Assembly (NCBI GenBank): GCA_019426215.1
Contig: CM033402.1
Coordinates: 9,363,246 to 9,427,245 of the forward strand
Direction: 5' to 3'
From: Buddleja alternifolia
Lineage: Eukaryota > Streptophyta > Magnoliopsida > Lamiales > Scrophulariaceae
Length of the DNA stretch: 64,000 nucleotides
Part shown: positions 54,801 through 64,000 of the stretch, in pieces
Layout of the letters: every line of letters starts with the position of its first letter
Position numbering within the stretch: the stretch's first letter is position 1
The notes under the pieces: generated by a model
What the model was told of the DNA's origin: nothing
Seen by the model: the letters and a program-made list of their open reading frames with translations, nothing else
The model's database searches: none
Position numbers and translations under genes: made by a program

Positions 54801-57800
54801 TTGCTTTTGTCAAGACACAATTGGGGTTAGGTCAGCGTTGCGTTGGATTCAAGTGGATTAGATAGATTCGAGTTGGGTCGAGTGGAGCTTATACAAAACA
54901 GACAATTACATCATAAGTGTCAAGAGATGCAAAGCAAGGGTACTTTAGTATAATAGTTTTGTAATTTTTGGTTAGGATATACGATCGATAACAAAATATG
55001 GCCGATGATAACTTATTTAAAAAAATATATAAAGGAGATATTAAAGTAAGTAATAAATAATAAATTATAAAATTAATGTTATTTTTTTAAAAAAAATGGA
55101 TTGAAGTAATTAAAATTAAATATAAATTTTAAAAAGATTTGGCTTTAACCCCAAGATACCCAAATGGATCCAAAAATAGCTAGCTTTATGTTCAACGCAT
55201 CTTGCCATCTCTAATTTGGTCCATTATACTAGTTAAGCGACAAAAAGTAATCAATATAAAAACATCAAGTATTGTCTTATCTTTCATATGTATTTAGAAA
55301 TGAATGTGATTAATTATGAGTGTTAGTGTATAGATTATAGTCTGGCCATGTATAGGTTATAGTCCGGCCCATCTGTGTATTAGGGTTACGTTTCACTTCT
55401 ATATATACATATGCTTGTATTATTGTAATACATCATTCAGATAAATATATACAATGAGTTCATAAACATTACGTGCCTTGAACTCTATCATGGTATCAGT
55501 TACCAGGTTCACAAAGCCTATGGCTTCGTCTCCCGCCCTCACGGCACCTATAGCTTCCGGGATGGCCTCCTCCCTTTCCGGCACCACCGCTGCCGCCTCC
55601 TCTGTCACCACCTTCTCCTCCACCTCTACTGCCTCTCTCTCCTCTTTTACAGACGCGGTTTTCTCCCTCTCTTCTCTACCGGCGCCAACCACCACCGATA
55701 ACTCCATCTCCAAGGCTCTAAATCTCCTCCATTCTCTTCTTTCTCCACCCTTTAATCTCTCACCCAAAGACGTTGCTGCGATTCTCTCTCAGTCGCCCCT
55801 TCTATCCTCAGTCGCCGGATTTTCTCCATCTACCGTCACCGGTAGCTCTCCGCAATCTGCCGCCGACGATGCGTCGTCATTTCAGGCCGTCAACACCGCC
55901 GGAGCCATTATCTCACCTATGGCCGAGAGTATTCCAGCTGCTGAAATTAACGTTGCTGCCGGCGTTCTTCTTTCCCCCATCGGCCACTGGCGCCGTTTCC
56001 TCCTTTATCGCCGCTGCCGGAAATCACTCGGCCATTTCCCTTCTCTCTCCTCATGCAGGCGCTCTCTTGTCCGCCCATTTCTCTAAAATACAACACCCCG
56101 TCTCCACTTATTCACCCAACAACTCTCCTTTTACTTTTGACCCCACCACAATTACCCCTTTCTCTTTTGTCCCCCACAATCAGCACACCTTTATCTTTTG
56201 TCCCCCCTTTATCTTTTGTTCCCCCACAATCAGCACCTCTCTACCTTTTGACCCCACCCCACTCACTAATTTCCAAAACAGCCCCCATATTCTCTCTCAT
56301 TTACACAACAATCCACATATGTCTTCTCTTCTTCCAATTAACCCCCATGAAACCCCAATTTCCCCAACTTCATCTGTTCCCTCTCTTTTCTCTCCATCTT
56401 ATGCCTTTGTCGCCCACTCTCACTCCTCAAAATCCAAAAATTGTGGTGCTAAAGGTAATGGTGGCTCCCATGGTCACGGTTCTAGTTTCGGACATGGGAA
56501 GGACCGTCATGGTCGTGACTCGTCCCCATCCCCTCATACTTTTCAGTACTCTCCGGGTCCTGGTCTACTTCCGACTCCTACTCTTGGTCAAACATGTCAA
56601 CTTTGTGGTATTTTGGGTCACACTTGTGTTTCGTGTCCCCAGCGGTTTAACCACAGATATATTTCTGCGGAGCTTCCACAGTCTTTTTCAGCCCTGTCTG
56701 CTGATGCCACCTCTGGCATACCCTGGTATCCTGATAGTGGTGCCTCTGTTCATATGACTCCGGATGACAGTAATCTTTCTAACCTTACTCCCTATACTGG
56801 TACCAACAAAATTTTAGTTGGTAATGGTGTACTTTTGTCTATTAAGCATGTTGGCTCTTGTACGTTTCGTACCCCTTCTGGTCCCCTTACTTTATCTAAT
56901 GTGTTGCATGTTCCTCATTTGTCTCATAATCTCTTGTCTGTTAGACAATTATGTCAAGATAATGATTGTATGGTTGAGTTTTCTTCCACTGGTTTCTGTG
57001 TCAAGGACAACGCAACAGGGAATGTTCCGATCTCCCCTAGCCTAATGTCCTCCCTTGTTGCTCGTACCGTCTCTAGTGATGTTTGGCATCGCCGCCTGGG
57101 TCATCCTAGTCTTTCTACTTTTCAGCAATTGTCTCGTAGTGGTAATATCAAGTCTCAGGATTGTTCTGTCTCTTTTTGTCAAACTTGTCAGTTAGGTCGA
57201 TCACACAAGTTACCTTTTCAGCATGTTGAGAACCGTAGCTCCGTACCCTTTTATTTAATTCACTCTGATGTTTGGACTTCTCCCGTTCTCTCTCCTACCG
57301 GTTTCAAATATTATGTTATTTTTGTTGATGATTTTTCACATTTTACTTGGTGCTATCCTATGCGTGCTAAATCTGAAATCTATACTCACTTTTGTAATTT
57401 TAAAATTCTAATTGAAAATCTTTTTACAAATAAAATCAAAATATTTCAACGTGATGGGGGTCGTGAGTTTGATAATGCTCAATTCCGTCATCTTTTTGCT
57501 GCTTCTGGTATTCAATTTCGTCTGTCATGCCCTTACACCCCACAACAAAATGGTGTGTCAGAACGTAAGCATCGTCATATTTCTGAGTTACTTCGCACTT
57601 TGCTTCTTACTGCTCATCTCCCCCACTCTTTTTGGGTCGATGCTCTCTATACTACTGTTTTTCTTATTAACCGTCTCCCTACCCCTACGCTTCGCCGCAA
57701 GTCTCCTTATGAGATCCTATGGTCACCCGCTTACGTGATGGTACACGTAAGCCTCGTGTTCTTCCCTCCTTATCTGCTGTTTCCCCTCCTCTCGAGCCGA

Positions 57801-60800
57801 CATGCTATACACAGGCCGCCAAGGATCCCCTTTGGCGTGCTGCCATGGCTGATGAGTTTAATGCTCTCCAAGCCAATGGCACATGGACTTTAGTGCCCTC
57901 GCATCCTTCACAAAATCTAGTTGGTTCCAAATGGGTGTATAAGGTTAAGTTACGTTCTGATGGATCTATTGAGCGCTATAAGGCCCGCTTGGTTGCTCAG
58001 GGGTTTAAGCAACAGGCTGGTATTGACTTTGGTGAGACCTTCAGCCCTGTGGTTAAGCCGACTACTATTCGCACTGTTCTCTCTATTGCCGTTTCTCGTC
58101 AGTGGGTTATCCGACAGCTTGATGTGAAGAATGCTTTTCTTCACGGTGATCTTACCGAGACTGTTTACATGGCTCAGCCCCGCGGTTTTACTCACCCCCA
58201 GTATCCTTCACATGTGTGTCAGTTACAGAAGGCTTTATATGGTCTGAAACAAGCACCTCGAGCTTGGTTTCAGAAATTTAGTTCGTATTTGCTGCGTCTG
58301 GGATTCACTAGCAGCAAAGCTGATATGTCGTTGTTCTTCTACCGTTCTGGTTCTATCACCTTGGTTCTCTTGCTCTACGTTGATGACATTATCTTGACTG
58401 GGAATGACTCTGCTGCCGTTACTGCTCTTATTTCTCGTCTTTCCCAGGTGTTTGCTATGAAGGATTTAGGGGATCTTCACTATTTTCTGGGTATTCATGC
58501 TACACGAGACTCTCTTGGATTGTTTCTTTCGCAGAAAAAGTATGCAACCGAGCTTCTACAGCGTTTTGACATGATGAGCTTGAAGCCTGTTGCCTCTCCT
58601 CTTTCTGCGACGTCTACTCCATCCGCTCTTGCAGGCGACCTTTTCTCTGATCCGACTCTTTATCGCAGCATTGTTGGGGGTCTTCAGTATCTTACTCACA
58701 CTCGGCCTGACATTGCTTATGCAGTTGCTTTAGTCAGTCAGTTCATGCACTCACCTCGGGATAGCCACTTTCAGATGGTCAAGCGCATTCTTCGTTATCT
58801 TCGGGGTACTCTTGATTATGGTCTTCTCCTTCGTTCTTCCACTGTGGACTCCCTGACTATTTATGCTGACTCAGATTGGGCTGGTTGTCCAGACAGTTGT
58901 CGTTCCACCACTGGCTATGCTGTTTATCTTGGTGATAATCTTATCTCCTGGTCTGCCAAGAAACAGGCTACCGTCTCCCGATCCAGTACAGAGTCTGAGT
59001 ACCGCTCTGTTGCCTATGCTGTCGCTGAGTCTTGTTGGCTACGTTTTATTCTGCGTGACTTGGGCGTCTTCCTTCCGCATCCAGTTCGGGTCTACTGTGA
59101 TAATATTAGTGCCATATATCTCGTTCTTAATCTTGTGTTTCATGCTCGTACGAAGCATATTGAGATTGATTACCATTTTGTTAGGGAAAAAGTTGCCATC
59201 GGTGATGTTTTGGTCAAGTATGTTCCTACCGCTGAACAAGTTGCTGACATCTTCACCAAAGCCTTACCACCGACCAAGTTTTCCCAACATCGGGCCAATC
59301 TTTGCGTTGGTCCCACTGCTCAGATTGCGGGGGGGTGTTAGTGTATAGATTATAGTCCGGCCATGTATAAGTTATAGTCCGGCCCATCTGTGTATTAAGG
59401 TTACGTTTCACTTCTATATATACATATGCTTGTATTATTGTAATACATCATTCAGATAAATATATACAATGAGTTCATAAACATTACGTGCCTTGAACTC
59501 TATCAATGAGAACAAAAATATGGATGCATTTTGAGTATGTTTAAACGGACAGAAATCAAAATAGAAGTGACATAAATGTGAGGTTTGCCGGAGAGAACTT
59601 CAAATGACCATAATTTTTTTATTTAAGATGAATTACTGAATGAACCACACATATATGCACTCTTCTTAATCGATTGTTATGAGATTAGTGTGCAGCCATG
59701 ATTCATCTTAAAGTTCCATTTTCTCGACCTTTCTTCCAAATTTTTTTTGACGTTTCCTAATTTTTAGAGCTCTAATTATTTTAGGGTTTTCTAAATAATT
59801 TTATGAGCGGCCCATTTTTAACCGTTATTGAATTATATTAGCATAACTAAGAGGTTGTGGGTTCGACTCCCACTGATGTATGTGAGTGTTTTCTCTACTT
59901 ATTTGGTAGTTAGTTTGTAATAGTTTATAGTTTATGATTGTATTTGCTAATAATGCTTATTTGTAATAGATTTTCTTACAACCGATGTATTATGATGTTG
60001 TGATCGCTCCTTAAAAAAAAAATTATATTAGGATTGTGTCCTTTAAATATTTCTGATTTACTTGATGGCATGCATGTTTGCCAACAAGAGTAAAATGGAT
60101 TTATTAGATCGTATGTAACTATGTATGTTTATTATGCTCGACTGAATCTAAAGAACTTGATGTGTTGCAGGGCCAAAATGGGGAAAGTACTATGTTGGGC
60201 CAGTTCAATTCCTGGTGTGCTATGGTGCAGTTGTGGGCTCCACCCTTCTGGGAGGACAGTGCATGAAGGTCAATCCTCTATACTTGGTTTCATTTCTTTT
60301 CACAAGATTCTTTTAGGTTAATGACACTTTACACCCGATAACACTCGTTTGGCCCAACTTTTAAAATGCTAAAAATTATGGTTTGGCTATTAATCGTAAT
60401 TAATTGGTGTATTTGATCTTCTTTCTTATAATTTTGTTTGAGCATTTTTTTGCGTTAAAAAATTATATTTTAGAAAATTAAAAATTTTAATTTTTATCAT
60501 AATCAATTATGTAAAATTTGGGTCAAACTCACCCTAAATATGCATGTACTCGCATTTAACCCCTAAAGATACTGATTCTAGTATTTTCTGACATATTTAC
60601 CCCTCCACTCTATTATATACATATAATATTCACGATTTCTTAAGCTGTAGTACCTCAATTATTGATTTTAGCTCTGTAAATTATTTGATCATCTCTGGCA
60701 TCCACAATTAGTTTCACCAAGTCGTATTACTTTAATCAGGATCAATTGTTTTACTAAATCAAACGCACATGCACAATTGTTTTATAATTTGTAAATGATT

Positions 60801-63208
60801 ACTCTTAGGAGAAGAAATTATTGATAGTACTCTATTCTTTTTCCTTTGTGATGTAGACATGCGGGAATTATTATTTATTTGCTACTAACTTGGATACTAA
60901 TTATAAATTGCTGGATATTTTTAAAATAACCGCAACATTTCATTTTATACATCATCAAATGTATCTTTAACGACTTAGTACGATTCCACTAGAGTAGCAT
61001 GAAATTTTCTCATAAATAATTTGGATTTTTTATTTATATATCCAGGCAATATACTTATTGTCAAATCCAGATGGAAATATGAAGCTTTACCAATTTGTGA
61101 TAATATTTGGTGGGTTAATGTTGATTTTAGCTCAATTCCCATCTTTTCACTCATTGAGGCACATCAACTTGGTTTCTTTAGTGCTATCCCTTGCCTACAG
61201 CGCATGCGCCACTGCTGGTTCCATCTATATTGGTAAATATTTATCTAAAAAATATTAATTTTAAATATATTGATTATCCCTATATATAATTTTCTATTTA
61301 ATTTATGACAATATTTTTAGTTAATATTATTGGATCTTTTTTTAGGAAGCTCATCCAAGGGACCAGAAAAAGATTATTCTCTAAGTAGCAATGATGAAAC
61401 TCGCATATTTGGTATATTTAATGCATTGGCCATAATTGCCACCACATTTGGCAATGGCATTATTCCAGAAATTCAGGTATAATAATACTATTTGATCTAT
61501 CTGTTAATAATAACTACAATTTTATTTATGATTACAATTTTGGTCCTCCATTTTTATCATAGTACAATTTCAATTCATTTTAGTTTTGGTTAAACATTCA
61601 CCAAGCTAATTTAGTAATATCTTTTCGTTTATAAACACAAATGATTCTAGTTGTTTGAACTCCGTTAAGTTCTAACAGAACTGCTTCTGCACATTGCATT
61701 TAAGCATTAAAATTATTATAGTATCGGTCCCTTACGTTTGAACGTTTTACTATTTTCCTCCCTAAAAACTTTAATTATTTTTAAAAAAAAACGTATAGCC
61801 CTTCGTATTTGTACACCCTCTGCAAGCAATTAATGGAGGATCGATGAAAACGATTGAAATTGTCCTTAAAATGAATGTCTTTTTAACTAATATTAACAAA
61901 CGTTAATTGAACCAAATGAATTGAAATTGAAATAGTTTCAAAGATAAGGGACAAAATTTGACAATATCCCTAACGTTTTATTTGGTTCAAGGATTTTAAC
62001 AAGAAAAAAATATGTTAGGGCAAATGAAAACAAAATCAAAGAAATACAAAATCTCAAAATCGTACAACTTCTTGGGACAACAATGAGTAAAACGGAGGTT
62101 ATAATTGTATCAGAGCTTGAAATATATTTTTCTCTAATCTTCCTTATTTTTTATCCCGAAGAAAACGCGTTTCACCTAATTACTTAAAATTTTCCTCAAT
62201 TCTTCTTGTTCATAGTATTTTCTCTAATATTCTAAAATAATTGTTCTCGTATATTCCTCTACTTTTCGTTTCTTCACCAAAATCCTTAAATAAATTGTCA
62301 TTATATATTACCAATGGACTAGAGTGAATTGTCTCTCTTACTAATAATATATATATATTAATGTAGGCAACATTGGCGCCACCAGTTAAGGGCAAGATGT
62401 TCAAAGGGCTGTGTATTTGCTATGCAGTAGTAACATCTACTTTCTTCAGTGTAGCCATTTCCGGGTATTGGGCATTTGGCAACCAAGCTGATGGCCTAAT
62501 CCTCACCAACTTCTTGGATGAATCCAAACCTTTAGTCCCCAAATGGTTTGTTTTGATGACCAATATCTTCACCATTCTCCAATTATCGGCTGTCGCCGTG
62601 GTGAGAAACTACTTCGATAACACACGAATGCATACGCACGCACACGACACACACTCATGCACGTGCACGAGTGGAAACTTCTATCTCTCACATATAATGA
62701 AATTGCGTCGTATTTGGATCAAGCTTTTGTAGCTTTTGTCCCTTTTTTCTATATTCGCCCCCCGAATTAAAAATCCTGACTCTGTCCTATAATGACCTTA
62801 CTCCGACTAATATAATCTTTGCTACAGGTTTACTTGCAACCCACAAACGAAGTCCTGGAACGAACATTTGCAGACCCTAAAAGTGGAGAATTCTCTATAC
62901 GCAACGTTGTCCCGAGATTGATTTCACGATCGCTGTCGGTGATTATAGCAACCACAATATCAGCAATGCTACCATTTTTCGGGGACATCAATGCAGTCAT
63001 CGGAGCTTTTGGTTTCATGCCACTCGACTTTGTACTTCCTGTTGTATTCTTCAACTTGACATTCAAACCATCAAAGAGGAGTCTCATTTTTTGGTTAAAT
63101 ACTGTGATAGCTGTGGTTTTCTCAGTATTAGGGGCTACAGCAGCAGTTGCTGCAATTAGACAAATTAGTCTTGATGCCAAAACTTACAGATTGTTTGCCA
63201 ATGTCTGA
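51874..63208 (+). CDS. GAT1: GABA transporter 1-like (amino acid/auxin permease family), seven exons
   Basis: The exons are 51874-51988, 52150-52380, 60171-60268, 61046-61232, 61346-61476, 62367-62600 and 62828-63208. Their 1377 nt form one frame of 458 residues, close to the roughly 450 of Arabidopsis GAT1. All borders are GT-AG. Recognisable blocks are GYHLTTSIVAPPLLSLPFAF (first membrane segment, about residues 45-65), RDMANDILGPKWGKYYVGPV, STLLGGQCMKAIYLLSNPDG, LAQFPSFHSLRHIN, TRIFGIFNALAIIATTFGNG, PEIQATLAPPVKGKMFKGL, AISGYWAFGNQADG, LQLSAVAVVYLQPTNEVLE and LDFVLPVVFFNLTFKPSK. The family are plasma-membrane proton-coupled transporters with about 11 membrane helices; GAT1 takes up GABA. 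Transport of GABA by this protein is inferred from similarity. Intron 2 (52381-60170) carries a copia element and a SINE, both outside the splice sites. The start is the first ATG of exon 1 and gives a hydrophilic N-terminus. Confidence 0.93.
52381..55315 (+). other. left part of the giant intron 2
   Basis: AT-rich intronic sequence between exon 2 and the copia insertion, with (TA)n runs at about 52868-52925. It includes a copy of the dispersed foldback repeat at about 54535-54645 (TATCTCTCACACATT ... GTGTGGACTCGATTTGGCAT). No coding signal beyond short random frames. Confidence 0.6.
55321..55490 (+). repeat. copia 5' LTR
   Basis: 170 bp, TG...CA. It differs from the 3' LTR at three sites (T/C, G/A and G/A at about positions 22, 35 and 63 of the LTR). 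It has TATATATAC (about 55401) as a possible TATA box. Confidence 0.95.
55520..57745 (+). pseudogene. copia gag remnant, protease and integrase (broken)
   Basis: The first ATG after the primer site (55520) opens a Ser/Ala/Thr-rich N-terminus. At about 55975, in a run of five C, the coding frame appears to shift by one base, and the continuation is in the frame of 55773-57893. The usual gag core (UBN2-type domain) is absent. A zinc knuckle (CQLCGILGHTCVSC, about 56599-56640) leads to the protease motif WYPDSGASVHMTPD (active D-S-G present). The pre-integrase block follows (VWHRRLGHPSLSTF ... CQTCQLGRSHKLPF) and then the integrase core (HSDVWTSP, FVDDFSHFTW, TPQQNGVSERKHRHI). The match stops at SPYEILWSP (about 57725), where a large deletion joins it to sequence upstream of RT. 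Confidence 0.88.
57719..59341 (+). pseudogene. copia reverse transcriptase and RNase H
   Basis: A 540-codon frame that overlaps the integrase frame at the deletion joint. It starts in the linker before RT (MVTRLRDGTRKPR). It then carries the full copia RT: NGTWTLVP, GSKWVYKVKLRSDGSIERYK, LDVKNAFLHGDL, YGLKQAPRAWFQKF and the catalytic YVDD in LLYVDDIILTGND (58377-58388). RNase H follows (SDWAGCPDSCRSTTGYAVYL, KKQATVSRSSTESEYRS, DNISAIYL, RTKHIEIDYHFVREK, ADIFTKALP). No internal stop is present, so the RT/RNase H part looks intact although separated from gag and integrase. It ends five bases into the 3' LTR. Confidence 0.92.
59336..59505 (+). repeat. copia 3' LTR
   Basis: 170 bp, with three differences from the 5' LTR. 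It follows the purine tract directly and is followed by the ATGAG duplication. Confidence 0.95.
59842..60020 (+). mobile_element. tRNA-derived SINE in intron 2
   Basis: A 179-bp insert is flanked by a perfect 11-bp duplication AATTATATTAG (59831-59841 and 60021-60031). Its head contains GTGGGTTCGACTCCCAC (59857-59873), a perfect T-arm-like stem with a pol III B box. The body is AT-rich and ends in an A-run. The A-box half is weak or lost, so it is probably slightly 5'-truncated. It ends 150 bp before exon 3 of the GABA transporter gene. Confidence 0.85.
61480..62300. repeat. possible old TIR element in intron 5
   Basis: TACAATTTTGGTCCTCCATT (about 61531) and the complement of about 62112-62083 (ATACAATTATAACCTCCGTT) look like diverged inverted ends about 580 bp apart inside the 890-bp intron between exons 5 and 6. 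No clean target duplication was found. Confidence 0.33.
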
Positions 63209-63639
63209 TCATTAATGAAGTTGTATTTCAAGTTACTTTTCCTCGTGATTCCTTGGAGGTGCATAAAAAAATTCTCGTTCTTAGATTTTAGTTACTACTT
63301 ACTAGTCATTTGAATTCTAATTTGGGTAAGAAATGAACCCGACCCTCTTCAGTGAAGCTTGGCTCGAACACGATCACGAAGTTTCTAGGATGGAACAACC
63401 TGAAATCAAAGGACCCTCGTTAAACCCCAAAGTGTTAAAGGTCTTAAGTTTGACTCTCACCTGTATGTGATATTTTTATACTTTCAATGGTAGTTGTTAG
63501 ATGATTGTAACAGAGTTCATGATTGTAAATTGTTTCTTAATTAATATATTGATGTATACACTATAAAGTAACACATTAATTCAAAAAAACATATTTTCAA
63601 TCTTTATTCCAACATTATTGCGATCTTCTTATCTTTTAC
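63209..63639 (+). other. 3' flank of the GABA transporter gene
   Basis: AT-rich sequence after the TGA (63206-63208). The 3' UTR end cannot be fixed. ATTAATATATTG-type words near 63540 could serve as polyadenylation signals. Confidence 0.35.
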
Positions 63640-64000
63640 GGAAAAATTGCATTTTTGGTACAGTAATGTGGCCTGCACGTTTTTTTGGTACACTAATATG
63701 GGGGTAGCAATTTGGGTACACTATTGGGCAAAACAATTGGCAATTTGGGTACAAATTACACCGGAAAATTCAAAACTCGCCGGAAAATCCCATGTGAGGC
63801 GCACGTGATGTATAAATTTGGGGATTTCTGATTTTTGGAGGTAAAATTGCTTAGGTGGATGGCATTTTGGAGGGAAATCAACTATTTATAGATGAAAATA
63901 TCTCCAATTTCATTCTATATCCAAATTTCACACTTTATAACATAAATTGAAGAGAAAAACCCAAACTCCAAAATTTTAATTATTAAATTACAAAAAACTC
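63640..64000. mobile_element. left end of a MULE-like repeat cut by the window edge
   Basis: GGAAAAATTGCATTTTTGGT, followed by repeats of TTGGGTACA / TTTGGTACACTAAT and ACCGGAAAATTC / CGCCGGAAAATCCC, is typical of long-TIR elements of Mutator type. The other end and the duplication are outside the window. Confidence 0.38.

Larger units (their letters stand above)
55321..59505 (+). mobile_element. Ty1/copia retrotransposon, internally deleted, in intron 2 of the GABA transporter gene
   Basis: A 4185-bp element is flanked by the 5-bp duplication ATGAG (55316-55320 and 59506-59510). It has two 170-bp LTRs (TGTTAGTGTATAG ... AACTCTATCA) that differ at three positions, all transitions. The primer site TGGTATCAG (55491-55499) fits initiator tRNA-Met, and a purine tract (GCGGGGGGG, about 59328-59335) precedes the 3' LTR. 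The domain order PR-INT-RT-RNase H identifies copia. The gag core, the integrase C-terminus and the link to RT are deleted, and there are frame breaks, so it cannot move on its own. It lies in the same orientation as the host gene, so its LTR promoter and polyadenylation signals could affect the transcript. Confidence 0.95.

Noticed and set aside
55420..55767. 115-codon minus-strand frame in the copia gag region
   Set aside because: It is the antisense of the Ser/Ala/Thr-rich gag N-terminus and has no motif.
59857..59873. tRNA gene suggested by a perfect T-arm and B box
   Set aside because: No acceptor stem, D-arm or anticodon arm can be assembled. The A-tail and 11-bp target duplication show a SINE.

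Overview
This is plant nuclear DNA, most likely from a eudicot. It is AT-rich, its genes are interrupted by GT-AG introns, (TA)n microsatellites are frequent, and it is dominated by transposable elements of plant type (MULE, hAT, CACTA, PIF/Harbinger, Ty1/copia, Ty3/gypsy, LINE, SINE). There is no sign of bacterial or organellar organisation. I could not place the species below eudicot from sequence alone.

Only one ordinary host gene is clearly present: an apparently intact seven-exon GABA transporter (GAT1-like, amino acid/auxin permease family) at 51874-63208 on the plus strand. Its exons join in frame to 458 codons plus stop. Its 7.8-kb second intron holds a young, internally deleted Ty1/copia element (55321-59505, TSD ATGAG, two 170-bp LTRs differing at 3 sites) and a tRNA-derived SINE (59842-60020, 11-bp TSD). 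A possible terminal exon of another gene lies at 133-247.

The most notable object is a complete 9.8-kb Mutator-like element at 29410-39225 with a perfect 10-bp TSD (GGACAAAAAA). It carries two convergent genes: a plant-mobile-domain (PMD, MAIN/MAIL-like) gene on the plus strand and a five-exon mudrA-type transposase on the minus strand. Each gene has a leader exon and a long 5'-UTR intron that lie inside, or run through, mirror-image terminal inverted repeats. The TIRs contain GC-rich hairpins with 7-nt loops, and a 189-bp tandem repeat separates the two gene 3' ends. Both genes look recently broken: two in-frame TAGs in the PMD gene, and a one-base frameshift in the transposase. A short non-autonomous relative with the same TIR, the same type of hairpin and the same repeat family sits at 9384-10249, nested inside another MULE (8938-10942).

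Region by region. 1-4.0 kb: possible exon, then a 2.7-kb TIR element in a (TA)n tract with about 25 ATTATACAG motifs. 4.5-7.1 kb: two sister MULE-type MITEs with 9-bp TSDs. 8.9-10.9 kb: nested MULEs. 11.3-12.3 kb: GC-rich solo LTR. 13.3-14.7 kb: Ty3-type LTR plus a tRNA-Asp-type primer site. 15.3-15.9 kb: strand-skewed stretch with a G-quadruplex motif. 16.8-18.9 kb: MULE carrying a spliced gene tail. 19.7-22.0 kb: scrambled Ty3/gypsy. 22.6-22.9 kb: hAT MITE. 23.7-25.8 kb: dead LINE. 26.5-29.2 kb: LTR-like unit holding a Harbinger element. 29.4-39.2 kb: the large MULE. 39.5-51.8 kb: mostly gene-free, with a SINE, a foldback MULE, a 9-bp-TSD element, a CACTA MITE and a LINE RNase H fragment. 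51.9-63.2 kb: GABA transporter. 63.6-64.0 kb: start of another repeat, cut by the window edge.

All homology calls were made by eye from motifs. No database search was possible.
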